From Teratosphaeria epicoccoides (taxonomy: Eukaryota > Ascomycota > Dothideomycetes > Mycosphaerellales > Teratosphaeriaceae), in contig JADDMT010000056.1 of the NCBI GenBank assembly GCA_021401465.1, positions 7,374-71,373 on the forward strand: 64,000 nt of DNA, given 5' to 3'. Position numbers and translations under genes: made by a program. The notes beneath the pieces are model-generated. The model was not told the origin of the DNA. It was given only the letters and a program-made list of their open reading frames with translations, and searched no databases. Positions 20,342 to 31,707 of the stretch are shown here, one piece after another. Within the stretch, counting starts at the first letter, position 1, and the number at the start of each line of letters is the position of its first letter.

Positions 20342-22849
20342 TCACTTTCCCTGCCTCGCCAACCACGCCTCATGCACCTTCCGCTGCCTCTCCCACTCCT
20401 TCCTCAACTTCTTCCCCTTACTCTTCGGCACCTCCCTCCCCTCGCAATCGCGCGTCGGCAACCCCTCCGCGTCCCAAGCGCCATACTCGCCCGTGCGAAA
20501 CATTTCCAAATGGCTCACCCTCGCCTTCGCCTCCAGCGCCTCCACCCTCCTCGCCGCGTCCTCCTGCGCCTGCGCCTTCTGCCTCGCCTTCTCCGCCGCG
20601 GACGTCTCGCGGGTTTCACGCTCTTCCCGCAGGGATTGCGAGAGGGGTCGGATGAGCGCGGGGAGGCAGAGGGCGTCGCGGTCTTCGAGGTAGATGGACA
20701 GGTCCCAGAGGGCGGTGTCGCGGACCCAGTCGGAGGCGGCCAGGTAGGATTTGGGGTCGCTGGAGGGGGAGGCGCTGAGGGATTCGATTCTGCCGATGTA
20801 GTCTGAGAGGGCTTTGGCGTATGGATTGTCGGTGGAAGGGGGTGTGAGGTCGAGAAGTGAGATGTCGACGTGTCCGGCCTTGGCTTGGAGACGGACTTGG
20901 TTGCGGATGGCGCTCAGTCGTGAGACAGGCTGGATGGCTTCGTCGGGGATGCCGATGCCTGACCAACCAATCTCGCCCGCTTTGCGCTGCTCAGATTTGG
21001 CGTCGAGACCGAGCATGGTGACCACGTCGGTTACCCAGGCACCCACCGCCAGCAATGATGCCATGGGAATGTCGGTGATCTTCTTGTTGTTGTACGCAGC
21101 GATGAGCCGAGTGACGGCATTCAGACCCTCTGGCGTGTTGAAGGAGTCGGCCATGGCATCGTGAAACTCCGCCTTGCTTTTCTCCAACGCCTCGGCCAGA
21201 TCGTCTGGCTTGCCATTGAAATCTAGCCCATGGACTCCATTCGCCACACCATTACTCCCCTCATGAGCAGCACTCGCTCTCTGCTGCGCATCCCTCACGT
21301 TGACGAAAAGGCTGTCCACCGACTCCTCCCAATTCCTCGCCATCTTGACCAAGCCCTCCGTAATCTCCAGTCCATCCTTCCACGCGCCAAGCAGGAAAGC
21401 GATCCTCAACCCTCTTGGCGTCCAAGCGCCTTGCGCAATCGCTTCTCGGATCGTGGTAAAGTTCTTCAGACTCTTACTCATCTTCGACCCCGCAATACTC
21501 AAGTGACCCATGTGCATGAAATAGTTGACCCACTGCGCGTCGCCATGTATGTGGCCATGGTCGTGGTTATGCCAGTAGGCTTCACTCTGAGCGAGCTCGT
21601 TGTCATGGTGCGGGAATGCAAGGTCGATGCCGCCAGAATGGATGTCCATTTGCTTGCCCAGCACATGCGACGCCATGGCGGAGCACTCGATGTGCCAGCC
21701 CGGCCGACCGGGGCCCCACGGGGATGCCCAGCTGGGCTCGCCTTCTTTCGATGCTTTCCACAAGGCGAAGTCGGCGGGTGACTTCTTGAAGGCAGTGTTC
21801 TTGGCCGACAGCGGGCCCTCGCCATCGGCTTGCAGCTCGTGGTCGTGGCGGTTTTCCGGCTTCAAGCGGGCGTATGTCCCGCCGTGCTTCTCCCACGCCG
21901 TGGTGTCGTAGTAGACTGAGCCCTCGTGCGCATACGCAAAGCCGTTAGCCTGGATCTGCTGGACATATCGGATAATCTCGTCGCCGTACTCCGTCACCCG
22001 CGTCACGGTATCCGGAAAGAGCACATTCAACGCGGTCATGTCGTGGAAGAAGCGGGTCTCGTATTTCCGGGTCAAGGCGGTGAAGATGTGGTGCTCCTCG
22101 CCCTTGACCGTGTGTTTCTGGAGCGCGTCGATGTAAGGCAGCAACACTCCGGATGCCTGCTGGACAAAAGGCTCCAGATCGGTGTCACTCGAGTTCAGCG
22201 CGTGGGCAGCGGCTTCCGCCGTGCGCAGGTGCATCTTGATCTTGGCCTCCCGCTCGCCCGGCGGCCCGTTGTCGTCCACGCTCTTGCCTGCCAAGACGTG
22301 TCCGTACCGCTCCTGCGCCAACTTCTGATACGTGCGGTGCCGCACTTCCGGAGGCAACCGCGAGAGGTTCTTGGCCACGTATGCCTGGAACGCGTCGTCC
22401 GTCGTCTTCCGCACCTCCGCGCCCGCGCTCTGGTGACGCTCCGCCCACCGCTGGAGCAGGTGTTGTTGTCGTGCCGCCAGGATGATCTTGTCGTCGACAT
22501 CCGTGATGTTCATGACAAAGTGGACCGTGTACCCGAAATGTCCTTGCAGGATGCGCCGGATGATGTCCGTCGACACATAGTTTCGCGCGTGTCCCAGATG
22601 CGCATCGTCGTACACAGTCGGTCCGCAGGCGTACCAGCTGACCTTGTTGCCGTCGACGGGGATGAAAGCGTCCTTCCGCCGGGTCAGAGTGTTGTAGATG
22701 TGAAGCTTGGATGGGGAGCCTCGAGGCCGCTGCCAATCGTTCGGAGCGGGGGCCATGTTGGGGCAGCGAGCGGTGCTGAACGACCGGATCAAGGGGATGT
22801 GCGCAGCGATCGGAGCGTGGGCCCTCAGACACAATCGGGATGCATGCAT
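20342..22849 (-). CDS. Cysteinyl-tRNA synthetase, probably dual-targeted
   Basis: The enzyme attaches cysteine to tRNA-Cys. A single uninterrupted frame of 835 codons from ATG 22849 carries the class I signatures: PTVYDDAHLGHARNY (HIGH-type) near the start and GSKMSKSLKNFTT (KMSKS). The zinc-binding residues of the family are visible as YACGPT, HIECSAMAS and FPHHDNELAQSEA. The open frame extends to another ATG at 22954, but the segment from 22849 (MHASRLCLRAHAPIAAHIPL) is Arg-rich without acidic residues, like a mitochondrial presequence. A further ATG at 22756 (MAPAPNDWQR) would give a cytosolic form. Two starts from one gene would supply both compartments. The C-terminal domain is long and ends in a basic tail, as in eukaryotic cytosolic enzymes. 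Confidence 0.93.
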   Translation of the reverse strand: MHASRLCLRAHAPIAAHIPLIRSFSTARCPNMAPAPNDWQRPRGSPSKLHIYNTLTRRKDAFIPVDGNKVSWYACGPTVYDDAHLGHARNYVSTDIIRRILQGHFGYTVHFVMNITDVDDKIILAARQQHLLQRWAERHQSAGAEVRKTTDDAFQAYVAKNLSRLPPEVRHRTYQKLAQERYGHVLAGKSVDDNGPPGEREAKIKMHLRTAEAAAHALNSSDTDLEPFVQQASGVLLPYIDALQKHTVKGEEHHIFTALTRKYETRFFHDMTALNVLFPDTVTRVTEYGDEIIRYVQQIQANGFAYAHEGSVYYDTTAWEKHGGTYARLKPENRHDHELQADGEGPLSAKNTAFKKSPADFALWKASKEGEPSWASPWGPGRPGWHIECSAMASHVLGKQMDIHSGGIDLAFPHHDNELAQSEAYWHNHDHGHIHGDAQWVNYFMHMGHLSIAGSKMSKSLKNFTTIREAIAQGAWTPRGLRIAFLLGAWKDGLEITEGLVKMARNWEESVDSLFVNVRDAQQRASAAHEGSNGVANGVHGLDFNGKPDDLAEALEKSKAEFHDAMADSFNTPEGLNAVTRLIAAYNNKKITDIPMASLLAVGAWVTDVVTMLGLDAKSEQRKAGEIGWSGIGIPDEAIQPVSRLSAIRNQVRLQAKAGHVDISLLDLTPPSTDNPYAKALSDYIGRIESLSASPSSDPKSYLAASDWVRDTALWDLSIYLEDRDALCLPALIRPLSQSLREERETRETSAAEKARQKAQAQEDAARRVEALEAKARVSHLEMFRTGEYGAWDAEGLPTRDCEGREVPKSKGKKLRKEWERQRKVHEAWLARQGK

Positions 22850-23185
22850 GTGAACATCGAAACGTGACTCAGCGGAATCGAAAGCGAACCAACAAGGCAC
22901 GACCTCTCCACTTCCCCGGACTCCGAAAATAGACAGACCAAGGGACCCTCGCATGTGAAAGGGTCGACCATTGAAACGGTCACGCGCTCCAAGACTTGCT
23001 CATCAACGCTCTTGTACATATCGCTGGCATCGCATCTCACATCCGCCACATCCACGCCCCCCTTGGCAGTGGGTCACGCGGCTCCATGATCATCGGACAC
23101 AACGCCAAACTCCTGCCGCTTGTCACGATCTCGTCGATATCCACATACCCTCATGAGCATTGAACAACCATTGGCGCGCCCAACC

Positions 23186-25555
23186 CTAGACACCACACCG
23201 ATGCACCAAAGACCCGCCTCGCCGGAACTGAATCGTCTCTCTCCGCACGAGCACCTGCAACGCTCGGTTCAGAGCTCCCTCAGTGTACCCTTGGCGATCG
23301 ACGAATTCACTGCGAAGCGTCTGCAGCGATGCGGTGAAGCCCATAGGCAATCTGTGCATCCATAGTCAGCACTATTGTCACACGTCTGGGGTGATTCACG
23401 GACACCACTGACCTTCTTCTCAGCCCCTCCTCGACCTTGTGCACTTCCTCCACCAACTCTCGATTCCCCGACGCTCCAAGGGTGGACGCGTCGCCGCCCG
23501 CAGACATCACCGCGTCCATGGTCGAGCCCAGGAACAGCCTGATGGCTTCGTCGACGTGCTTCTCGCTAGCGATGGGTTGGAGCTCGATCTTCGCCAGGGC
23601 TTCTGTGATCCGGACGAGCGATTCAAGCTGACGGACGGTAATGGGAATGGAGGATCGCTGATTCGCGTCCGCCTCTGCTCTCGCCACTTGCCTTCGGATC
23701 GAGACAAAGTGCGACGACAACTTCTCGGCGGCTTCGGCAGAGAGGCGAGGCGCGCATCGTGTTTTGGCGTACGAGATGTACCTCTTCATCTTCTCCACCG
23801 GAATCTCGGCTTCGACATTGTTCTGCTGGGTCCCGCTGCCGCCCATGTGGATGTTCATGACGTGCTTCGCAATCGTCTCGTCCCGATTCCTGTCGTGGTC
23901 GTCGCGGACGATGAAGATGAGATCGAAACGCGAGAGAATAGTGGTCTGGAAGTCAATGTTCTCGCCAGGAGACTTGAGGTCGTCGTAGCGTCCAAAGATG
24001 GGATTCGCCGCGGCGAGCACGGATGTCCTGGCGTTCAAGATGGTGGTGATGCCGGCCTTGGCGATAGAGATGGTCTGCTGCTCCATTGCTTCGTGGATGG
24101 CGACTCGGTCTTCGTCCCTCATCTTGTCAAACTCATCGATACAGACCACGCCTCCGTCGGCAAGCACCATGGCACCTCCTTCAAGATAAAATTCGCGGGT
24201 ATTGGTATCTCTCTGTACAGACGCAGTCAATCCGGCCGCCGAGGAGCCTTTGCCAGAAGTATAGATTGCAATCGGGGCGCATTTCTCAACGAACTTCAAC
24301 AGCTGAGACTTTGCCGTGCCGGGATCACCAAGCAGGAGGACGTTGATATCTCCTCTCAATCGCATGCCGTCTGGTAGAATCTTCTTTGAGCCGCCCATGA
24401 GAAGACACGTGATGGCTTTCTTGATGTCTGCATTGCCATAGATGGAAGGTGCAATGCAAGACGCGAAGAGGGAGTAAAGGTCCGGCCTTCGGCTCATCTC
24501 CAGAAACTCCTGCTCCTCTTCCTCGGTGAACTGCATCCCGGCTCCCGTAGTGTTGTGGCTCATGTCCGTCTGAATGCCAACAGCGCGGAGGTATGGATTG
24601 CGGATGGCGACCGCGCCGCCGCCCTTCTTGTTCTTCTGGCTCTGGTAGATGCTGAACACGCCCATCACGACGCAGCGAGAACCAGGTACGACTCGGTTGG
24701 CAAGATATCTGTCCGCAGAGACCAATATATGGCGTGGCAGCTCACCCACCGGGACATCGTCCGGTGCTTCCTGCAGCTTCAGGACCTGCTGATCGATAAA
24801 CTGGCTCTTCTCGTGGACGACAAAGTATGGGTCCAGCGGACACTTCTCGCCTCCATCTTCCGGCTTCTTTTCTCTGCCACACGTCCGCGGAAGGGTGACG
24901 CCGGTGAAGCCGCTGGTCACTGGCAGGTTTGTGGTGTGCTCGCAATTTCTGCATTGAATGTGGAGGCTTGTGGCTTTGGAGGAGAGTGTGCTGGCGCCGA
25001 TGACAATACCGGGTATGCGCACCAGGTGTGAGACGTTGGTAGCTGTGAGTCCTCGTATCGAGGTGGAGGAAACTGAGGAGTGGATTAGGAGTTGGTGTTC
25101 TGGCAGCGACTTTGCTGCCTCGAGGTCGGCGGCGCTGCGGGAGGGGTAGAGGATCTTTTGGGTGCAGATCTTGAGTGCGGATTCGAACTGAGACGTGTCA
25201 GCATCCGCATTGCGAGGACCGATCGGTAGCTTGTCACACGATCGGAATGACGTCGGCCGGCTCGTTGTTCAAGCGTTGGGCCAGGTGCTCGTTGAATGCG
25301 ATGAGATGGGCAATGTCGATGTCGCAGTAGTATTGCTTGGACAGGATATTCTCGCGTATTTGATCTCTGCGCAGATGTCAGTGCACCGCCTTCGACCTTT
25401 GCGCATTCTCGCTACCTGTAGATGAAGACATTGTCCAGATGGAATTCCAGCACAAAGTCCACCAGTTCCTCCTGCACTTGTCGCAATGTCTCGTGACCGT
25501 CTGCGGAGCGCGTGCCGTCCAAGATGCTGAGCGTATACACCGATTGCCGGTCCAT
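23186..25555 (-). CDS. mcm5: DNA replication licensing factor MCM5 (Cdc46)
   Basis: Four exons (25555-25416, 25366-25240, 25187-23413, 23351-23186) with introns of 49, 52 and 61 nt join in phase to 735 residues, the usual MCM5 length. MCM5 is one of six subunits of the replicative helicase ring. The zinc finger begins with CRNC near 24955. The AAA+ core has Walker A GDPGTAKS, Walker B VCIDEFDKM and the arginine-finger segment LSRFDLIF. The N-terminus MDRQSVYTLSILDG and the last exon (PMGFTASLQTLRSEF) agree with MCM5 rather than other MCM paralogues. The gene faces VPS54 head to head, with 396 bp between the start codons containing a TG/AG microsatellite. Confidence 0.95.
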
Positions 25556-25565
25556 CTTGGTTGCT

Positions 25566-25584
25566 GTGTGTGTGTGTGTGTGTA

Positions 25585-25618
<34 letters not shown>

Positions 25619-25660
25619 AGAGAGGGGGGGGGAGAGAGGGAGAGAGGGAGAGAGAGAGGC
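25566..25660. repeat. TG and AG dinucleotide microsatellite
   Basis: (TG)n interrupted once by TA passes into (AG)n and a short G run. It lies within 15 bp upstream of the MCM5 start codon, so it is probably in its 5' leader or core promoter. Confidence 0.9.
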
Positions 25661-25951
25661 TTGGGCGTGATGGACGATGGAGAGACGGGAGAGTACGCGG
25701 CGAGACGCGACGCGTTCGAAACGCGAAAAAGCGGGCGCTACTGCATGCACTGCCGCCGTCCATGTTGGAGAGCTGGCCGGTAGCACGAGGACATCCCTGT
25801 GCCTCATTGATGAATCAATCAATATTGATGAGGAGTCCATGAAGATCACCGATAATGCCATCTAGAGCAGCGCGGCGGTAGCATCGAGTCCCCCCCACCT
25901 CTTGCTCTCCTCACACCTCATGAGGTCGTCACCGTGCACACGTCCGCCGCC

Positions 25952-28900
25952 ATGTCCCCGTCCTCTCCGCCCTTCTCAATAGACAACTCGGCCAACCCCA
26001 CCCCGACCTCACCTGCCTCGACCCGATCGGGATACCCCTTTCCGGACACGAGACGTCGGACGGCGTCGAATGTGTCCCGACCACGGCGGGGGAGCAACGC
26101 CAGTGTTGCGTCGTTCAACTCGATAGGTGGCAGCTTGGACCCGCACAGCTCATCGCGGAGGAGCATCACCGTGCGCGAGACGAGTCAGAATGCCATTTCG
26201 ACGCTGCTGCAGCCGCCGATCGTGCGGACAGGCTTGCTGCCTCACACCCACCCGCCGAGCGGTTACAGGGCGCCGACGACAAGAGACATCCCACCCGTCA
26301 CATTGACCAACATCCCTCACGTGCCTCCTGAGACCTTTCGCGACTACTTGGACCGCATTGGCCCGCTGTTCGAGAGCTTCCAGCGCGGGAGGACCGAGCC
26401 GGAACAGCCAGCATGGCTGAAGAAGGACAAGGAGCTGGAGAAGACGGACCGTTTTGCGGAGGCATTGGAGCGGCGCATGAGCAGGGATGGCTCCAAGTCG
26501 CCAACCCTCAGGCGGACTTCCTCGGCTCAGACACCGTCGCCGATCGAGACACCGGGTGCGTGGCCCAGGAGGCGATCGTCGGGAGGCTTCCGGCGCAACA
26601 GGAACGAGCCGACTCCATTGTCAACCATCCCGAATGTGTACTTTGACCAAGACTTCCATCTGGAAAACCCACGAACGTTCGACGTCGTTTCAGAGAGGGC
26701 GGAGATCGTACGGCCCCTGTCTGGGACGCCGTCGACCGAGAAAGCCGCCAATGGGTCGCCTCTGCCACCAAGGAAGGCTCTGGCCACGAATGCGATACTG
26801 CAAGAGAAGCTCAGCTGGTACATGGACACTGTGGAAGTGCATTTGATTAACAGCATCAGTACCGCAAGCTCGGGTTTCTTTGCTGCTTTGGGCAGTTTGA
26901 AAGATCTGCAGACGGAGGCTGAGGAGAGCGTGGCCAAGATTCAAGGCTTGCGAGAAGACTTGCGTAGACTGGATCAGGAGGTCGCCGTGGCCGGCCTAGA
27001 GATAGCTGCAAAACGGCGACGGCGAGCGAATGTCGGCAAGTTAGCCAAGGCCGCGAAGCAGGTGGAGGATGTGGTGGAGAATGTCACGAAGGCGGATGGG
27101 CTGGTAGATGCTGGAAGCTATGATGAGGCCGCGGATCAGATGGATCGTGTTGCTCGGCTGGTGTGCGGACATTCAGAATCAGGCGCTGGAGGAGAGGATG
27201 ACTTGATCGATCTGCGGCCTCTCAAGGCGCTGCAAGGGCTCGATGCTGGCCTGCAGGAGCTGCAATACCGGATAGGTGCAGGCTTTGCGCAACGATTTGT
27301 TGCCATGTTGCTCGACGACCTGCGGCGACACATCGAGATAGTACCCCAGGAAGAGTCATTGAAACGATGGTCCAGACAGCGCGGCATAACGCCGAGGTAC
27401 ATGGAAAGCGATGATGATTTTCGCAGAGGGCTCAAAGCAGCTCTGGAAGGCCTCAATCGGGCGGGACACACAGGACCGGCGACCGCTGCCTACCGGGAAG
27501 CTGTCAATCGGGAGATGAAGGCATTGTTGAAGAAGCACCTGCCTAGCAGTAGTGACGAAGATGCAATGTCCACCTTGTCCACGAGCACAAGAGGCGGTGG
27601 GAGAATGTCCCAGCAGGAGAAGAGCAGTGTACTGGCGCGGAATCTGCGAGCCATGGATCCAGCCGATGCCGAGAAAATGCTGATTAATGTCTACACCGCT
27701 GTTGGCGAGGCCTTGCGCAGAGTCAGTACGCAGACAAAGGTATTGCTTGATGTCACAAGCAGCATGTCTGCGGCATCCAATGCGCCAGAATCTCCAAGCT
27801 CGGAACCGAAGTCGCCGACCTTTCCATCAATAGGGGGAAGACTGGCGAATGGAGCACCTGGTGGACCATCAAAAGGCTTGGTCCAATTGGACGCCCAACA
27901 AGAGCTATCTCAAGCACTCGACATGTCTTCGTTGTTGGGTCAGGCGGTCGACACCGCACAGATGCAAATCAACAAGGTCCTGAAAGTGCGCAACGGACAG
28001 GCCCTGCGACTGTCCAAGGAGCGCTTTCTGCGATACTTCACCCTCAACCGCCTCTTCGCCGACGAGTGTGAAGCCGTCAGCGGTCGCAGCGGACAGGCGC
28101 TCAAGGGCATGATCAACGCGCAAATTTCCGGCTTTGTACAAGTGTTGGCGGAGAGCGAGACGCAGAAAGTCGCAAATCTGCTCGATAGCGATGACTGGAA
28201 CGCCAAGGACTTCACAGACCGCGACGGCGAAGTACTAAACAGGATCTTGGCAAGCATGAGCGCTGACCCGCCTGAATGGTCAGCAGGCGTGCGGCCCATA
28301 TGGGAAGATGTGGGAAACGAGCCTGAGATGGCTATCGGAGCCAAAGTGAACGGGACGACAGAGGAAACTCACACAAACGGCACTTCCACGCCGACAGCCA
28401 ATGGCGTCTCAACATCTGCTGCAGTGGTCTCAGGCACCAAAGTCGCCAGCAATCCCGCGCACATCCACGAACAGAAATTCATCCTAGTCGGCTCCGCGAT
28501 TGCGCTCCTAAGCTCCATGGACATTATCCTCTCCCTCACAACCACCTTGCCAAGCATGACGCCCGCAATCTCTACCGCCCTCCTAGACGTCCTCCGCACC
28601 TTCAACTCGCGAACCACACAACTCATCCTCGGAGCCGGCGCGACAAAGACTGCAGGTCTCAAGAACATCACGACCAAACACCTGGCTCTGGCCTCACAGG
28701 CGCTGTCCTTCGTAATCACCCTGATACCCTACATGCGCGAGTGCGTGCGCCGCCATCTGCCTTCATCCCAAACCACCGGCACCCAAGGCGTCCTCGCCGA
28801 TTTCGACAAAACCAAACGTCTCTACCAAGACCACCAGAGCGGTATCCACGAGAAGCTCGTCGAGATCATGACGAGTCGCTCGGCCATCCATGTCAAGACT

Positions 28901-29401
28901 ATGCTTGCCCTTCCCTCCTGGGACAGTTCTGCGGATGACGGCAAGGTGAGCCAGTACATGGAGACGTTGACGAAAGAGACGTTGACGCTGCATCGGGTGC
29001 TGTCGAGGCATTTGGCGGAGTTTGATGTGGGCTTCATCATGAGGAGGATTTTTGAGAGCTATCGGGAGCAGTGGAGTGCGGCTTTTGAGGCGGTGAAGGT
29101 TGCTGGGGCCGCGGGGGAACGGAGGTTGTTGAGGGATGTTGAGGCGTTTGGGGGGAGGTTGGGGAAAGTTGAGGGGTTTGGCGAGATTGGGGAGGTGGCG
29201 AAGGGGATAGTGAGGGGGAGGGTCGGGAGGGGGGAGGTTGGTGAGGTGGTTGAGGAGGAGGAGGAGACGAGGGAGGAGAAGGGGGAGAAGAGGGAGAAGG
29301 GGGAGAAGAGGGAGGAGAAGAGGGAGGAGAAGAGGGAGGAGAAGAGGGAGGAGAAGAGGGAGGAGAAGAGGGAGGAGAAGAGTGAGGAGAAGAAGGGGTA
29401 G
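25952..29401 (+). CDS. vps54: Vps54, GARP tethering complex subunit
   Basis: An intronless frame encodes 1,149 residues from ATG 25952. GARP tethers endosome-derived vesicles at the trans-Golgi. A Ser/Pro-rich N-terminus is followed by the Vps54 N-domain (LSWYMDTVEVHLINSISTAS, ALGSLKDLQTEAEESVAKIQ) with coiled-coil character. The conserved C-terminal Vps54 domain appears near 28470-28740 (HEQKFILVGSAIALLSSMDI, LKNITTKHLALASQALSF). The protein ends in a highly charged tail of repeated REEK units (29265-29400) that is not part of the family domain and comes from a GA-rich minisatellite. COG or exocyst subunits share the coiled-coil fold, but the C-domain favours Vps54. Confidence 0.88.
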   Translation: MSPSSPPFSIDNSANPTPTSPASTRSGYPFPDTRRRTASNVSRPRRGSNASVASFNSIGGSLDPHSSSRRSITVRETSQNAISTLLQPPIVRTGLLPHTHPPSGYRAPTTRDIPPVTLTNIPHVPPETFRDYLDRIGPLFESFQRGRTEPEQPAWLKKDKELEKTDRFAEALERRMSRDGSKSPTLRRTSSAQTPSPIETPGAWPRRRSSGGFRRNRNEPTPLSTIPNVYFDQDFHLENPRTFDVVSERAEIVRPLSGTPSTEKAANGSPLPPRKALATNAILQEKLSWYMDTVEVHLINSISTASSGFFAALGSLKDLQTEAEESVAKIQGLREDLRRLDQEVAVAGLEIAAKRRRRANVGKLAKAAKQVEDVVENVTKADGLVDAGSYDEAADQMDRVARLVCGHSESGAGGEDDLIDLRPLKALQGLDAGLQELQYRIGAGFAQRFVAMLLDDLRRHIEIVPQEESLKRWSRQRGITPRYMESDDDFRRGLKAALEGLNRAGHTGPATAAYREAVNREMKALLKKHLPSSSDEDAMSTLSTSTRGGGRMSQQEKSSVLARNLRAMDPADAEKMLINVYTAVGEALRRVSTQTKVLLDVTSSMSAASNAPESPSSEPKSPTFPSIGGRLANGAPGGPSKGLVQLDAQQELSQALDMSSLLGQAVDTAQMQINKVLKVRNGQALRLSKERFLRYFTLNRLFADECEAVSGRSGQALKGMINAQISGFVQVLAESETQKVANLLDSDDWNAKDFTDRDGEVLNRILASMSADPPEWSAGVRPIWEDVGNEPEMAIGAKVNGTTEETHTNGTSTPTANGVSTSAAVVSGTKVASNPAHIHEQKFILVGSAIALLSSMDIILSLTTTLPSMTPAISTALLDVLRTFNSRTTQLILGAGATKTAGLKNITTKHLALASQALSFVITLIPYMRECVRRHLPSSQTTGTQGVLADFDKTKRLYQDHQSGIHEKLVEIMTSRSAIHVKTMLALPSWDSSADDGKVSQYMETLTKETLTLHRVLSRHLAEFDVGFIMRRIFESYREQWSAAFEAVKVAGAAGERRLLRDVEAFGGRLGKVEGFGEIGEVAKGIVRGRVGRGEVGEVVEEEEETREEKGEKREKGEKREEKREEKREEKREEKREEKREEKSEEKKG
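29270..29397 (+). repeat. GA-rich minisatellite coding for charged tail
   Basis: Tandem units close to GAGGAGAAGAGG repeat about ten times at the 3' end of VPS54 and encode repeated R-E-E-K. Copy number is likely to vary between strains. Confidence 0.85.
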
Positions 29402-30444
29402 GCAGGTCATTTCGGTGAATACATGACTCTCTTCCCTTCAAGGGTATTGCCTCTTCCATGATACACCGCAGCGTGCTTATAGTTCCTGGAGAGGTCTGCC
29501 CGAAGACTCACTGGCTTGGATCCAGGCTCCGTGCACTCCGACGACACTGCTCCTACGCCTGCGCCTGCCGTGCCCGCCCGCAGACCCGCGGTACAAGTCC
29601 CCATCGCCCGTCCCAACATCCACTTCTCCCTTCCCTCCGCTCCCTCGCGTGTGCAGAAGAACGACATCCATCCCTCTTCCCCCCTCCCCCATGACTAAAA
29701 GCATCATCACTCACATCCTACTCATCCCTCATCATCCCCCAGGGGACGAGCGACGGACCTCCCCATCCCCACGCTGAAGAATCAACTACAACTCCATCTA
29801 CGCACGCCCTCTCGCGCTCGGAATCTGTAAATAGAGCTGCAGGCAGGAGGAGCTCGAGACTCACTGTTTGTTCTGGCAGTGAGCGCATGACCGCCCCCCC
29901 CCCCCCCCAAAATCCTGGAGGAGTTTCTCCACTCGCTGGAATTTTCTCGAGTCGATCAGCCCTCAGGATCGGGGAACGCAGAGGCGTTTTTTGGAGCAAG
30001 GGGACGCGCGGGGCGGGTTGGAATATCGTTGTGCGTCTGCGACGGCGGCGGCGGAGGAGGAGGAGGAGGAGGAGAGGACAAGGGTGGCGGAGGGAGAAGA
30101 GATGATTGCGAGGCTGAGGTACGCGAATGCTGTGTGTGAATAGGGGAAAAGGGATGTCGGTGGAGGATACTAGTTGGTGGTTATGGGGAATGAAGTGGGA
30201 GGGTCGAGTCGTAAATTTAGCGGCTGGGAAGGGAGGCTAGTCTCTGCCAGAGACATGTTTCAGCCTGTTCTCCAGTCGGAGGATGAGGATGTGAGACGCC
30301 GTGGCTCTGAGGGGATATTGTCGCCAAGGGACGGCTTCGAGACGTCTTCTGGGAGGTACGGAGACCGAAGGTATACTGCACAACCATTCTAGCTGAGTCA
30401 TGGGTTGTGGTTCTCGATGGATGATTTGCACAACCCCCGGGTCC
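29402..30444. other. Intergenic, no gene recognised
   Basis: This gap lies between two genes that converge. It contains a C17 run (about 29892-29908) and a GGA/GGC trinucleotide stretch (about 30040-30075). Open frames here are low-complexity and show no domain. Confidence 0.5.
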
Positions 30445-31707
30445 TCAGTCTCTGACACAATCTCTCCATGCCCTCAAAGCTTGGTTGCCGTAGCTGCCTT
30501 CGCCTGGATTCTGCCTTTGAATCGCAGAAATCAGGCCATATAGTCCTTGCTCGTACTGCTTGGCGATGTCCTGAGCGCGGTCACGATGCGGCATGGCGTC
30601 TTTGAGGATCTTGTCGGCGAGGTGCAGGCCGTGCCATATGGAGACGCCGTGAAGGATGGCATATTGTGGGCCCGCTGGGGCGAGGGTCTGGGGGATCGAC
30701 TGCATGGTACTGTCAGTGGGCTGGAAGGAGGATGCAGTTTGAGCGGTGGCCAGACTCACGGTAGAGTCGACGCGAGCGTCCAGACAGCTCAGCAGCCTGT
30801 GCGCGTAGACTTTGACCTTCCCCTCCCGATCCTCTCCACCCTGATACTTCCACGCCTCTACCGCCACCAACTCCAAAAACACCCCCACAATCTCCGGCCT
30901 TGTCCTCGCATCCTCCACCTCCACACACTTCCCACCCCCATGCACGTCCATCTCCAACATCCTCGCCACCTGCTCCGCCTGCCTCACCGCCTTCCCCACC
31001 GCCTCCCTCTCCCACCCACTCCTCTGCGCGAAATCCCTCAAACCCCACACAAGGTGATCCAGCACCTCCCGATTCCGCAATGTCATGCCCGTCATCTCGC
31101 TTTGCAGGAGACACTGAATCACGATGCCCAACCTCGCCGCCTCAGCAGCCTTCCTGACAATCTTCCCGTACGCGCGGGTTTCCAGGTTACTCCACGCGTT
31201 GGCCTTCTTCATCCCGATCAAGATGTTCGGGATCTGCGCCCAAGCGCTCGAGTGCTCGCTTGCGGCGATCAGATCTATGGCTTCCTGGAGCAGTTTGGTG
31301 CGATTGGGGATGTCGGTGCGTCGATTGATCCATTTAAGCTCGATGTCTTGCTCGGCGATTTCGATGACTTGCGGGCTGTCTTCCAAGAATTGTTGGTTCT
31401 TGGTGCCGAAGATGAGGCGGCGTTCGACTTTGCTGAGGTGGGCGGGAATGAAGTGTTTTTCGCGCATCGAGAGGAGGACGTCGTTGAGTTCGGGAGAGGA
31501 GGTGTCGGTGAATGTGGGGATGCCGGCTGTGTGGTGTTAGTGACGAGGTAGGAAGAGTCGGATGAGGTGGGAGGGGGGGGAGAGTCTACGCTGTTTCCGC
31601 CGGGCGGTGGTTTGGGAGAATGCGCGTTTGGCGGCGTGACCGGTGATGTCGTTCCGGGCGGCGGCGCGTCGGAGACGCAGGGCACAGCGGATGCATATGT
31701 TGCTCAT
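30445..31707 (-). CDS. Predicted mitochondrial protein, conserved-looking, unknown function
   Basis: Exon 1 (31707-31590) encodes an Arg-rich presequence (MSNICIRCALRLRRAAARND, with RAFSQTTARRK). A 63-nt intron follows, and exon 2 (31526-30445) completes 399 residues. The body is alpha-helical with segments such as VERRLIFGTKNQQFLEDSPQ and DIELKWINRRTDIPNRTKLL. I cannot name the family. A 60-nt stretch (30759-30700) starts with GTGAGT and ends with CAG; it is in frame and stop-free, so it may be an intron or retained sequence. The gene is divergent from mitochondrial ribosomal protein bL19m, which fits a mitochondrial role. Confidence 0.7.

Noticed and set aside
19688..20806. Long plus-strand frames through the G44 tract
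   Set aside because: They are created by the poly-Gly homopolymer and by the antisense of cysteinyl-tRNA synthetase.
25269..25861. Minus-strand frames with poly Ser/Leu and His/Thr
   Set aside because: They translate the TG/AG microsatellite; the real MCM5 start is ATG at 25555.
28763..29459. Minus-strand Leu/Pro-rich frames opposite the VPS54 end
   Set aside because: Antisense of the GA minisatellite, with no domain.
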